Below the pieces are notes generated by a model, which did not search any database, was not told the DNA's origin, and saw only the letters and a list, made by a program, of their open reading frames with translations. Below, piece after piece: positions 1 through 7,453 of a DNA stretch of 31,355 nt; positions within the stretch are counted from its first letter, which is position 1, and every line of letters begins with the position of its first letter. The DNA is taken from NCBI GenBank assembly GCA_030643245.1, contig DAOWME010000006.1:1-31355 (forward strand), given 5' to 3'. A program made the position numbers and the translations under genes. The DNA comes from Deltaproteobacteria bacterium (lineage in GTDB: Bacteria; Desulfobacterota; UBA8473).

Positions 1-176
1 ATTGGATTTGGAACTACAAAGATTCAAAAAACGGGGCTTTCCCCCTGTTCTTTCTTAACGCTCACTAAAACGCTCAAACAGCTGCACGGATTAAAATTTA
101 ACCACCGTTGAATCTGTGCCGAGACCGTTTTTTATTCGAAAGTGTAAACTACTTTGTAGCTTTTATGAAGGATGCC
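1..176 (-). mobile_element. Family A repeat, divergent copy (A1)
   Basis: Positions about 100-176 match, in reverse orientation, the left part of the 113-bp element found complete at 18411-18523 and 26504-26616. The shared features are the 'ctgtgccgagaccg' core, the 'agtgtaaac' block and the terminal 'tatgaaggatgcc' ending at 176. Upstream of about 100 the sequence no longer matches, so either this copy is a hybrid or it is one end of a longer relative whose other end lies outside the window. No gene is seen in 1-388; short open frames here are not convincing. Confidence 0.65.
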
Positions 177-288
177 AAATAGTCTTACCTATTTCGAGGA
201 TTTTGTGTTTGAAGATCGGTCAAAGATGGCCTGAAGATGAGATGTACAAATGGGGAAGTTATTTCGGCCTCGCCCCTTACCTTGCTCA
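177..288 (+). repeat. Family B repeat, right part only (B1)
   Basis: This stretch is nearly identical to the right-hand 110 bp of the longer repeats at 7111-7296 and 11657-11843. It shares 'ctatttcgaggattttgtg', the 'gatggcctgaagatgagatg' block and the terminal 'gaagttatttcggcctcgcc'. Its left half is missing because the family A element ends exactly where it begins, at 176/177. The simplest reading is that A1 inserted into a complete B copy. Confidence 0.75.
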
Positions 289-388
289 AAGACTAAAAAC
301 ACCGAACTGGTATCTGTCATACTTTAGTAATACTTCCTCAGACCGAGGCTCAACCTCTGATGTCCCCAACTTCCAGAACCGATGGCAT

Positions 389-919
389 TTACTCCGGCGT
401 GTCACCGATGTAAAAAGGAAACTCGCCACTTGAAGAGTCTTTGACATAATGCATCAGGGCTTCCCGTATAACTTGGAAAGCCAGTTCATCCCAGGGGATT
501 TCCTTTTTTTTGAAAAGTCGCACCTCAAGACTCTCTTCTCCAGCGCTGAAATCCAGATCAACCATCCGGGCACGGAAGAGGAGGTATACCTGGTTGACAA
601 TGGGCAGGTCATACAGAGCATAGGGTTTTAGGTTGTCAACCTTAGCACAGGCCTCCTCAAAAGTCTCCCGTTTGGCCCCCTCTGTAACAGTTTCTCCGTT
701 TTCGAGAAATCCGGCGGGTATTGTCCATTTTCCATAACGCGGTTCTATGGCGCGGCGGCAGAAGAGAATGCTTTCCTCCCAAACGGGTATGCAGCCAACC
801 ACTATATTGGGGTTTTCATAATGGACCGTCCGGCATGTCTTACATACAAAACGCGGTCTATCGTCGCCATGGGGAACACAAGATGTCACTGGTGAAGCGC
901 ACTTACTACAGTAATTCAT
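389..919 (-). CDS. Nudix hydrolase with N-terminal zinc ribbon
   Basis: A 176-residue protein. Residues 1-33 form a zinc ribbon with cysteine pairs C4/C7 and C26/C29, as in NudC-like Nudix proteins. The Nudix fold follows, with the catalytic box at residues 70-92: G70, E76, R84, E85, E88 and E89 all present, and the usual late glycine replaced by cysteine. Such enzymes hydrolyse nucleoside diphosphates linked to another moiety (ADP-ribose, NADH, FAD and similar); the substrate cannot be read from the sequence. The start has an AAAGGAG ribosome site 11 nt upstream. It lies 99 bp downstream of the amidohydrolase on the same strand and may share its transcript, although a hairpin sits between them. 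The function class is secure; the exact substrate is unknown. Confidence 0.9.
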   Translation of the reverse strand: MNYCSKCASPVTSCVPHGDDRPRFVCKTCRTVHYENPNIVVGCIPVWEESILFCRRAIEPRYGKWTIPAGFLENGETVTEGAKRETFEEACAKVDNLKPYALYDLPIVNQVYLLFRARMVDLDFSAGEESLEVRLFKKKEIPWDELAFQVIREALMHYVKDSSSGEFPFYIGDTPE

Positions 920-968
920 AAACCAGATAACTCCTTTAGGCCAAAATCCCTATGTTTGCCATTCCTGG

Positions 969-999
969 TATGGTAAAGCGTAAGACTTTGTTTACCATA
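969..999 (-). terminator. Inverted repeat between amidohydrolase and Nudix genes
   Basis: Perfect 9-bp arms TATGGTAAA (969-977) and TTTACCATA (991-999) enclose a 13-nt spacer. The site lies 20 bp after the amidohydrolase stop and 50 bp before the Nudix start. There is no U-run after the stem on the minus strand, so it may be an attenuator or an operator rather than an intrinsic terminator. Confidence 0.4.
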
Positions 1000-1018
1000 G
1001 GGGTTCAAATTCCTTCTC

Positions 1019-2263
1019 TTATACCTGTGAACGTTTGTTCTCATATGCCTTCTCACCGGCTATGAGTACCAATTCCGGTACAGAACGATAGTCCAGTGGA
1101 TGGCCGCTGAAGACTACCAAGTCTGCATCCTTGCCTATTTCGAGGCTTCCCAACTTTTCGGCCACACCGATGATCTCAGCAGGGTTGATGGTAATGGCCT
1201 TGAGAGCCTCGTCCTCCTTCATACCCTGTTGCACTGCCAGAGCTGCGTTTATGGTTAGATATCTTACCGCCGACATTTCATCGGTTTGAATAGCTACCTT
1301 GACACCGGCGTTGTTCAAAATAGCGGGGTTCCGTGGTGTCATCTCACGAAGCTCGTACTTCATTCTGGAAAAAAGGATAGGCCCCACCACACAGGGGACC
1401 CCTTTTTCAGCCAGGATGTCCGCTATCTTAAAGCCTTCCGTGGCATGCTCGATTGAAAAGCGTAGACCGAATTCCTCGGCAATGCGCACTGCGGTCATAA
1501 TATCGTCGGCACGGTGACAATGAATCATGGCCCTTAATTTTCCCTCAAGTACGGGGATAAGGGCTTCCATACAGATGTCTCGCTCCGGTGGATCAGGTTC
1601 TTCCGGTCGCTCCCCCCTGCCTTGCTCTTGTTTCATCTTCCATTGACACAGCCTGTCGCGGTAGTGGCTTAGCTTTTCTTTGTAACGCGTCCACTTATCG
1701 CGATAATTCTGGGCTTCCACCAGTACGGAGCGTAGTTGGGCAGCATTTGCCATGCGCGTCGAGGGGAACTTTTTCTGCTCCCCATAGACCCGCTTAGGGT
1801 TTTCGCCCAAGGCCATCTTCATGCCTGAAGGTGCCATGACAACCATCTCTTCAATTGTTCTCGCCTTCTTTGTCTTCATGCAGGCGAACTGTCCTCCGAT
1901 CAGGTTCCCACTTCCCGGCCCTGTGTTGATCGTTGTAACTCCTGCTTCTCGCAGATCCTTGAAGGCTATGTCCTCCGGGTGGATAGCGTCAATCGCCCGC
2001 AGGTGGGGGGTGATAGGACCTGTCATCTCGTTGCCATCATACTCAGACTGTCCGACGCCATCTGCGAAAATGCCGGTGTGGCAATGGGCGTCGATAAGGC
2101 CAGGCATAACCACCTTCCCACTTGCATCATAAACTTCAGTCCCAGGGGGGATGTCCACATCCTTACCCAAAGCAACAATGCGTCCGTCTTCAATAAGCAC
2201 GGTTCCATCGTCAACGATGCCTTGAGTTATGGTCATCAGTCTTCCTTTCGCAACAGCTATCAT
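1019..2263 (-). CDS. Metal-dependent amidohydrolase, imidazolonepropionase-like
   Basis: A 414-residue protein of the amidohydrolase superfamily (PF01979 type). It has an N-terminal beta-sandwich segment, then the H60-x-H62 metal motif in 'DAHCHTG', later histidines in 'IHCHRADD' and 'IEHATEG', and the late aspartate in 'QTDEMS', so the binuclear metal set appears intact. The C-terminal 'NPAEIIGVAEKLGSLEIGKDADLVVF' type segment (in part) is typical of the family. A charged helical insert of about 60 residues precedes the IHCH motif, as in many imidazolonepropionase-like members of unknown substrate. I chose the ATG at 2261-2263 because an AGAGGT ribosome site lies just upstream; an in-frame ATG 63 bp earlier would add a proline-rich stretch read from a poly-G tract and is unlikely. 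The substrate is not predictable. Confidence 0.85.
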   Translation of the reverse strand: MIAVAKGRLMTITQGIVDDGTVLIEDGRIVALGKDVDIPPGTEVYDASGKVVMPGLIDAHCHTGIFADGVGQSEYDGNEMTGPITPHLRAIDAIHPEDIAFKDLREAGVTTINTGPGSGNLIGGQFACMKTKKARTIEEMVVMAPSGMKMALGENPKRVYGEQKKFPSTRMANAAQLRSVLVEAQNYRDKWTRYKEKLSHYRDRLCQWKMKQEQGRGERPEEPDPPERDICMEALIPVLEGKLRAMIHCHRADDIMTAVRIAEEFGLRFSIEHATEGFKIADILAEKGVPCVVGPILFSRMKYELREMTPRNPAILNNAGVKVAIQTDEMSAVRYLTINAALAVQQGMKEDEALKAITINPAEIIGVAEKLGSLEIGKDADLVVFSGHPLDYRSVPELVLIAGEKAYENKRSQV

Positions 2264-2525
2264 AATGCTACCTCTAGTCGAATAAGGTATGGGCGGGGGG
2301 GGGACGGAGGGCGGCCATCTGTTCACCCTGGCCTATGCGTGACCCCGCTCCTGCCTTGTATAACACATCTATTCTCTTGTCGTAAGTTCTCCTTTCAACC
2401 GGTTACAATAGTTCCTCAAGGTCCCGGGTTGCCTCTTCATAGGTGGATTCAAGTATTTTATAACGGACAACAAGAAGCAAGCAGCCGGCAACTGGAAAGC
2501 GAGAACGAAAAAAGTCTATATACTA

Positions 2526-2555
2526 ATCATATAACACTTATCGTCCTTAAGTCAA
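2526..2555 (-). promoter_or_regulatory. Putative sigma-70 promoter for the amidohydrolase
   Basis: On the minus strand, TTGACT (2550-2555) is followed after 18 bp by TATGAT (2526-2531), a good match to -35/-10 consensus. It points at the amidohydrolase, leaving a leader of about 255 nt (2264-2519) in which I see no gene. The -35 box abuts the hairpins at the right end of the IS200-like element (2556 onward), so the promoter could be formed partly by the insertion. Confidence 0.5.
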
Positions 2556-2611
2556 CTACCACCACAATAGGTGGTGGCTTGATAAGGGGTACCTGGAAGG
2601 TACGCTGGTGA
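2556..2611. other. Tandem hairpins, likely right end of the IS200/IS605-like element
   Basis: Two adjacent hairpins: CCACCAC/GTGGTGG with a 5-nt loop (2559-2577), then GTACCT/AGGTAC with a 3-nt loop near 2589-2603. They lie just downstream of the transposase reading frame, where IS200/IS605 elements carry the subterminal hairpins that TnpA recognises. The element boundary itself is not determined. Confidence 0.45.
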
Positions 2612-2633
2612 ATGTATTACGCTGAACTATCGT

Positions 2634-3080
2634 CTATCGCCACAGGCTCAACTGTTCAGCTTCTTTATCCTTTCTTTGCTGCCATCTGACGTACTTTCGA
2701 ATCTGTTTTTCATCAAGACCTATTGTGCTCACGCAATAGCCTCTTGACTAAAGATGACGACCCCAATACCGCTTTCCCATTCGCTCATAACGATGAAAAA
2801 GATTCAGAGCCATCTTCCCTTTCAAATATCCTATTATTTCCGAAATGGCATACTTGGGAGGAACCGAAAGGATCGTATGCACGTGATCCGACTGAACATT
2901 GATCCCCTCCACCTCAACCAAGTCCTTTTGTCGAACCAAATGGTATACTTGCTGCTTGGCGTATTCATTTACTTGACCCTCAAATATTCTGTAACGGTAT
3001 TTGGGACAAAACACAATGTGATACTTGCACTCATAAATCGAATGTGATAGTCTTAATCTTGAACTTTTGCTAAAATGGGT
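2634..3080 (-). pseudogene. tnpA: IS200/IS605 family TnpA (Y1 HUH transposase), inactivated
   Basis: The frame reads through 'LSHSIYECKYHIVFCPKYR' (start of the TnpA fold), the HUH metal motif in 'SDHVH', and 'GKRYWGRHL'. It is then interrupted by TAG at 2748-2750. In the same frame after the stop it continues 'SRGYCVSTIGLDEKQIRKY', ending at TAG 2634-2636. Family members have tryptophan at the stop position (HLWARGY), so one TGG-to-TAG change explains the break. It removes the catalytic tyrosine of 'IRKYVRWQ' from the product. No ATG exists in frame between the upstream stop at 3081-3083 and the conserved N-terminus; the first usable codon is GTG at 3012-3014, inside the fold. The gene is therefore dead or non-autonomous. 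Confidence 0.85.
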
Positions 3081-3097
3081 TTAGAAATTCTTCTAAA
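3080..3097. other. Hairpin, likely left end of the IS200/IS605-like element
   Basis: Perfect 7-bp arms TTTAGAA/TTCTAAA around a 4-nt loop, immediately upstream of the transposase frame. This is the expected position of the left-end hairpin used by Y1 transposases. Confidence 0.45.
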
Positions 3098-3154
3098 TTT
3101 CCATATCCTAATAAAACAATCCGTGAAGACTCATCACGATAAGCACTTGTATTT

Positions 3155-3168
3155 ACAATAATTATTGT
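3155..3168. promoter_or_regulatory. Perfect 14-bp palindrome, possible operator
   Basis: ACAATAATTATTGT is its own reverse complement and lies 12 bp upstream of the sigma-54-like element. AT-rich palindromes of this kind are bound by several dimeric regulators; which one cannot be told from the sequence. Confidence 0.35.
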
Positions 3169-3180
3169 CATTATGCTCTG

Positions 3181-3197
3181 TTGGCATGCCTCATGCT
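3181..3197 (+). promoter_or_regulatory. Putative sigma-54 (-24/-12) promoter
   Basis: TTGGCATGCCTCATGCT matches the TTGGCAC(G/A)N4TTGC(A/T) consensus with the invariant GG and GC at the correct spacing; two consensus positions differ. The next gene starts 278 bp downstream, so the leader would be long. No enhancer-binding protein is encoded in this window. Confidence 0.4.
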
Positions 3198-3474
3198 AAA
3201 ATAAATATTAAGAGAGGGAATTAATCTTTGTTCTCCGTGGCGGAGTTCAGCAATGACAATTATGACGAAGGGATCGGTCCAAGTTGATAATTTTCTCAGC
3301 CACTATAGATAATGTTGACCTTTGATAGAGGTTATTACGTCTGACAGGCAACAAAAAAAGAGCAATAAGTAATAATAATTATAGTCATTTTGAGTCGATT
3401 TATCAACGGAAATGTCGCAATGAATTAATGGGTGGCGTTTTCACAACCCTTAAAAAGAGGAAGGAGGGTGTACA

Positions 3475-3771
3475 ATGAAAGCGGGTATCTTTTTTACAGG
3501 CACAGGACCGATTCTTATTTTGACCACGTTTGAGTCTTTCGCTGATTCCAGACTGGTCGAGAAGTTGACTGCAAAGGGGATAAATAAGTTCATCGCTTAT
3601 GGTGTTTCTGAAGATGACGTGAAAAAGAAATACGGAGCGAAGTTTGACATCGTCATGGGTGATTTGCACCAGACGGATGACTTGCGGGTCCTTGACTACG
3701 ATGGACATCATGTCTTCAATAACTTCTCTCTTAAGGAGCTTAACGGGCCAATATACTATGAAGAAGGCTGA
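3475..3771 (+). CDS. Small conserved protein of unknown function
   Basis: A 98-residue soluble protein starting ATG after a strong AAGGAGGGTG ribosome site 5 nt upstream. It has no signal peptide, membrane segment or cysteines. The first 20 residues are hydrophobic and glycine-containing ('GIFFTGTGPILILT'). A charged middle ('EDDVKKKYG') and the segment 'VMGDLHQTDDLRVLDYDGHHVFNNFSL' follow. I believe similar proteins of about 95 residues occur in other Desulfobacterota, but I cannot name a function or domain. It sits alone downstream of a possible sigma-54 promoter and ahead of the potassium-regulator fragment and the CBS gene. Codon structure and ribosome site make it a real gene. Confidence 0.8.
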   Translation: MKAGIFFTGTGPILILTTFESFADSRLVEKLTAKGINKFIAYGVSEDDVKKKYGAKFDIVMGDLHQTDDLRVLDYDGHHVFNNFSLKELNGPIYYEEG

Positions 3772-3883
3772 AGCGCTTTACACGTTCCTTTACAGTGAAC
3801 AGTTAGGGGTAAGCCTAAGTCCGTTAAGGGAAAAGTTACATTGACGATCCGTGGGAATGACAGGTTGATTCAGAATCCTGACG

Positions 3884-4102
3884 ATGTTAGAATGGGTTGT
3901 TCATATAGGATTTGTTGGGAAATCCTTGCTGGATTTGGACCTCATCAATCGATACGGCGTCCAGGTAATCGTCATCAAAGAGAACATGCCGGATCGGTTA
4001 AATATGATTCCAACCGCACAGTTTGTTATTAAGGATTCGGACATCCCGATCTTGCTGGGACCGAACAAGGCGCTTGACAAGTTATGCGGGGAAGAATCAT
4101 GA
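3884..4102 (+). pseudogene. TrkA/KtrA potassium regulator, C-terminal (RCK_C) remnant
   Basis: The 72-residue reading 'GFVGKSLLDLDLINRYGVQV' followed by 'IVIKE' and 'DIPILLGPNKALDKL' is a typical RCK C-terminal (TrkA_C) domain. That domain in KtrA/TrkA peripheral subunits of potassium transporters binds cyclic di-AMP or other ligands. The preceding Rossmann NAD-binding half (about 140 residues) is absent: a stop lies in frame at 3866-3868 and no homologous sequence is seen back to the stop of the previous gene at 3771. The ATG at 3884 has no good ribosome site. I call it a 5'-deleted remnant; an independent RCK_C-only protein is possible but less likely. Confidence 0.65.
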
Positions 4103-4300
4103 TTCGAAGATGGATCGCTCTCGAGGGAGGCCAAACCACCCTTGTGCCAGACCCCCTCCCTTCAAAGGGGGAAGAGGGTGGAAACAATTTAAACTTTAGG
4201 CGCCTCCGCATCACGATGGTAACGGTAGAACCCTTTTATGGCAACTTTACCTCAGGTAGTGATTTGAGCCGATTATATAAAGCGTATAGGAGGAACTGGT
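4103..4300. other. Intergenic region before the CBS gene
   Basis: It holds a short inverted repeat 'ccccctccc ttcaaa ggggg' near 4150-4170 and a strong AGGAGG ribosome site near 4289-4294. No gene is visible, and no convincing promoter. Confidence 0.4.
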
Positions 4301-4762
4301 ATGTATGAATTCCTGCATTATCAAGTGAGAGACGTCATGACACCTCACCCGATAACGATCCATCCGGACATTACGCTTGCACACGCGCAGACGATTTTTC
4401 AAGAACATGATTTTAACGGGCTTCCCGTGGTTGACGGGACAGATCGGCTTATCGGTTTCCTCACCAAACTGGACCTTTTGAAGGCCTTTGTTTTTACAGA
4501 GGATAATAAACTCCCTCACTATGACGTCATCATGAATCAAAACCCTTCAAAAGTGATGGTCAAGGAAGTGGATGTCTTTTATCCTGAAACACCCCTTACG
4601 AGGGTCCTTGAAAAGATGATCGAAACGCGGAACAAAAGCTATCCCGTTATTGCGGATGATCATGTCGTGGGGATTGTGGCAAGGGAAGATGTCTTGAGGG
4701 CCTTACACCAGGCCGGAAAAAGAGAGCCCCCAGCCCGTTTAGGCATCCTTCATAAGCGCTAA
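4301..4762 (+). CDS. CBS-domain pair protein
   Basis: A 153-residue stand-alone Bateman module. CBS1 spans about residues 9-68 ('VRDVMTPHPITIHPD' to 'LIGFLTKLDLLKAF') and CBS2 about residues 82-140 ('NPSKVMVKEVDVFYP' to 'VVGIVAREDVLRALHQ'). Such modules bind AMP/ATP, S-adenosyl nucleotides or similar ligands and act as energy sensors; there is no attached effector domain. An AGGAGG site lies 6-7 nt before the ATG. The last six residues, GILHKR, and the stop codon are read from the end of a family A repeat (4742 onward), so the original C-terminus was probably different. Its neighbours (glucan phosphorylase, UspA proteins) suggest a role in starvation response. Confidence 0.9.
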   Translation: MYEFLHYQVRDVMTPHPITIHPDITLAHAQTIFQEHDFNGLPVVDGTDRLIGFLTKLDLLKAFVFTEDNKLPHYDVIMNQNPSKVMVKEVDVFYPETPLTRVLEKMIETRNKSYPVIADDHVVGIVAREDVLRALHQAGKREPPARLGILHKR

Positions 4763-4779
4763 AAAGTAGTTGACACTTT
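4742..4779 (+). repeat. Family A repeat, left-end fragment (A4)
   Basis: GGCATCCTTCATAA is followed by 'gcgctaaaaagtagttgacacttt', matching the first 38 bp of the complete element at 18411. The rest of the element is missing. The fragment encodes the C-terminal tail and stop of the CBS protein. The region 4780-4971 contains no gene; around 4835-4852 it has a short motif 'gacaccgaaaagt' that recurs at 27588-27600. Confidence 0.7.
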
Positions 4780-4971
4780 GTCTGGCCACCCTAGGTTTCA
4801 GTGTTCAGGTTTTGGGTCTTGTCGTTGTCTTTCCTGACGCCAGACACCGAAAAGTCGGAACACAAACAGGATCAAAACTTGAGCAGATGTGAGGGTCAGA
4901 CTGACGCAGAGATTTAGAAAAAGTGCCATTTATGGATGGCAGCTCATTCGTATTTTGGAGGCCAAGGTTTT

Positions 4972-7113
4972 ATGAATTCTATGAAAAATAGATTTCCACA
5001 CATGCCAGATAGGATATCCGGTCTCGCAGAACTCGCTTACAACCTTTGGTGGAGTTGGCATCCGGCGGCAAGGATGCTTTTTAAAAGGCTGGATCGGCAG
5101 GCATGGAAGGAGAGTGTCCATAATCCCATAAGGATGCTAAGAGAGCTCCCTGTAAAAATTTTGGAATCGGCTGCAACTGACTCTGTATATTTGCATCACT
5201 ACGACGTGGTGCTCGCTATCTTTCGAAAGGAAATGGAGGCAAATGGAGGCTGGTTTTCCGAAAATGTCGGGGACCCCGATCACTCTCCCATTGCGTATTT
5301 CTCTGCAGAGTATGGGCTCCACCATTCACTTCCCTTTTATGCCGGCGGACTAGGTTTTCTGGCCGGCGATCACCTCAAGGCATGCAGCGATACGGGTATT
5401 CCCCTCGTGGCAGTGGGTTTCATGTATCCGGAGGGATATTTGCGCCAGCTCATTCGTCCGGACGGGTGGCAGGAAAACGTCGACCAGAGTATCGACAGGG
5501 ATGTAGCCCCGATTACGAGGTTTCTCAATGAGGACGGCGAGCAGCTTGTGGTCAAGGTTCCTTATTTTTTTGAACCGCAGGCCTATGTGGCAGTATGGAA
5601 AGTAGTGGTTGGCCGCGTCCCGCTCTACCTGTTGGATACGGATATAGAAATAAATGATCCATCGATCCGGGAAATATCCGCCCATCTCTACGCCGGTGAT
5701 ACGGAAGAACGCCTACGACAGGAAATTATCCTCGGCATCGGGGGAAGTCAGGTCTTGAAAACCGTGGGAATTAGACAAGCCGCTCATCATATCAATGAGG
5801 GGCATCCGGCTTTTATTCTCCTGGAGCGGATCAGGGAGCGGGTTCAACAGGGGATGCCTTATGATGAGGCGGCTCAGGAGGTGCACGACACTACCCTTTT
5901 CACCACTCACACCCCTGTCCGGGCAGGGCATGACGTCTTTCCCTTTGATCTGATGGAAAAATATTTTGCCAGGTACTATCCACTCCTCGGCTTGAATCGT
6001 GACAGATTTTTCCAGCTTGGTGTTCACTCGGAAGAACCGGACGCCGGGTTCAATATGACCGCCTTTGCCCTGAGGATGTCCGCGTATCATAACGGTGTCA
6101 GCAAGAAACATGGTGAGGTTGCCCGCCGCATGTGGCAGTCACTCTGGCCTGACCTGTCAGAGAAAGAAGTCCCTATTGATTCTATCACCAATGGCGTCCA
6201 TGTGCCCACATGGATGGACCCAAAGATACAACTTCTTTTTAATAAATACTGTAGTCCATACTGGGTGCTGGGTGATTATGACGATCCCATCGTCTGGAAA
6301 CTGATAGATGATATCCCTGATCAGGAGTTATGGGAGGTCCATTATTGGTTGAAGATGAAACTGGTCAACTTTGTCCGGGACAGAGCACGGCAGCGCTGGG
6401 TAGAGGATCGGGTGGACCCTGTCAGTGTGGTAGCTGGAGGGACCTTGCTCGATCCAATGGCATTAACCATTGGCTTTGCCAGACGGTTTGTTACCTATAA
6501 GAGAGCGGATCTCATCTTCCACGACCTGGACCGGTTGAAAAAACTGGTTAACAATCGCTGGAGGCCTCTTCAGATCATATTCGCCGGCAAGGCCCATCCT
6601 GAAGACGACCCTGCAAAGCGTATCCTCCAGCGTGTCTTCAATTTCGCCCATGATCCTGAGCTCGGAGGAAGGATAGCCTTTGTCGAGAATTATGGGGAGC
6701 AGCTTGCCCAGTACATGACCCATGGGGTCGATGTATGGCTTAACACACCCCTGCCGCCCATGGAGGCGAGCGGGACAAGCGGAATGAAGGCGTCTTTGAA
6801 CGGTGTTCCGAACCTTAGTGTTCTCGACGGCTGGTGGATCGAGGGTTTTAACGGCAAAAACGGCTGGGCTTTTGGGGGAGAAGGCGAGGCGGACAGAGAT
6901 TCGGAAGACTCGGAGGCGATCTATTCCTTGCTGGAAGAAGAAGTGATCCCACTCTATTACAAGATGGACAGTAACGGGGTCCCTCTCGAATGGGTAAGGG
7001 TTATGAAGGAGGCAATGAAAAGCATTGGTCCGCTATTCAACGCCAGAAGGATGGTAAAGGAATACGCTAAGAAATTTTATGCAAATGCATTAAAGGGAGG
7101 AAGAGAAAAATAA
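4972..7113 (+). CDS. glgP: Alpha-glucan (glycogen) phosphorylase, GT35
   Basis: A 713-residue cytoplasmic enzyme of the short GlgP/MalP-like group. It releases glucose-1-phosphate from glycogen or maltodextrin using inorganic phosphate and pyridoxal phosphate. The N-terminal segment 'LAELAYNLWWSWHPAARMLF' is the DUF3417 start typical of this subgroup. 'YFSAEYGLHHSLPFYAGGLG' and 'INEGHPAF' follow in the catalytic domain. The PLP site is 'EASGTSGMKASLNG' with the Schiff-base lysine at K606. I chose the ATG at 4972 because a perfect GGAGG lies at 4957-4961, 10 nt upstream; an earlier ATG at 4936 lacks one. The stop TAA coincides with the first bases of a family B repeat. Feeding glucose-1-phosphate into glycolysis fits the stress/reserve theme of the following genes. 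Confidence 0.95.
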   Translation: MNSMKNRFPHMPDRISGLAELAYNLWWSWHPAARMLFKRLDRQAWKESVHNPIRMLRELPVKILESAATDSVYLHHYDVVLAIFRKEMEANGGWFSENVGDPDHSPIAYFSAEYGLHHSLPFYAGGLGFLAGDHLKACSDTGIPLVAVGFMYPEGYLRQLIRPDGWQENVDQSIDRDVAPITRFLNEDGEQLVVKVPYFFEPQAYVAVWKVVVGRVPLYLLDTDIEINDPSIREISAHLYAGDTEERLRQEIILGIGGSQVLKTVGIRQAAHHINEGHPAFILLERIRERVQQGMPYDEAAQEVHDTTLFTTHTPVRAGHDVFPFDLMEKYFARYYPLLGLNRDRFFQLGVHSEEPDAGFNMTAFALRMSAYHNGVSKKHGEVARRMWQSLWPDLSEKEVPIDSITNGVHVPTWMDPKIQLLFNKYCSPYWVLGDYDDPIVWKLIDDIPDQELWEVHYWLKMKLVNFVRDRARQRWVEDRVDPVSVVAGGTLLDPMALTIGFARRFVTYKRADLIFHDLDRLKKLVNNRWRPLQIIFAGKAHPEDDPAKRILQRVFNFAHDPELGGRIAFVENYGEQLAQYMTHGVDVWLNTPLPPMEASGTSGMKASLNGVPNLSVLDGWWIEGFNGKNGWAFGGEGEADRDSEDSEAIYSLLEEEVIPLYYKMDSNGVPLEWVRVMKEAMKSIGPLFNARRMVKEYAKKFYANALKGGREK

Positions 7114-7296
7114 GGGACGTGGCCGAAATAACTTCCTCAAGTTGGCGCTCAGATTTAGGTCAGATTTGTTTGATCTGAAAATACAAAACCACAGGAATAG
7201 TTTTGCCTATTTCGAGGATTTTGTGTTTGAAGATCGGGCAAAGATGGCCTGAAGATGAGATGCACAAATGGGGAAGTTATTTCATCCCCGTCCCTA
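7111..7296. repeat. Family B repeat, complete copy (B2)
   Basis: The ends 'taagggacgtggccgaaata' and, inverted, 'ttagggacggggatgaaata' form imperfect terminal inverted repeats of about 26 bp that continue into 'acttcc' on both sides. The 186-bp body is about 90 percent identical by eye to 11657-11843. No obvious target duplication is visible. It starts within the glgP stop codon. The remaining gap to 7453 has no gene; a short palindrome ATGGCT/AGCCAT lies near 7389-7402. Confidence 0.75.
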
Positions 7297-7453
7297 AGCC
7301 GGCGCAGGTCGCAAAAATTCGGTCTGTGCGGTTTGCAATGGTTGGCTATGTGCGACAAACGTTCTATGATGTGACTGTTCTTTTTCTCATGGCTTGAGCC
7401 ATTTTGAAGATTTTGACTTTGATCTTTCAAACACCTCTAAGAAGGAGTGTATT

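Larger units (their letters stand above)
3098..3474. other. Intergenic region, AT-rich, with regulatory-looking sites
   Basis: No gene is visible. It contains a perfect 14-bp palindrome at 3155-3168, a sigma-54-like promoter at 3181-3197 and a second AT-rich stretch at 3369-3386 that resembles the palindrome region (both contain 'aataattat' followed by 'gtcatt'). A strong AAGGAGGGTG ribosome site closes it before the gene at 3475. Confidence 0.5.

Noticed and set aside
116..433. Plus-strand open frame across the repeats at the left end
   Set aside because: It is a translation of family A and B repeats and of the antisense of the Nudix gene; not a real protein.
2264..2326. N-terminal extension of the amidohydrolase with a proline-rich stretch
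   Set aside because: It comes from a poly-G tract, has no family match, and the internal ATG has a ribosome site.
2748..2750. The amber codon in tnpA as a recoded (pyrrolysine or readthrough) codon
   Set aside because: The family has tryptophan here, the start codon is also lost, and transposases are not known to need recoding at this site; ordinary decay explains it.
7155..7430. Minus-strand open frame after glgP
   Set aside because: It covers the family B repeat; similar frames occur at each copy and have no ribosome site.
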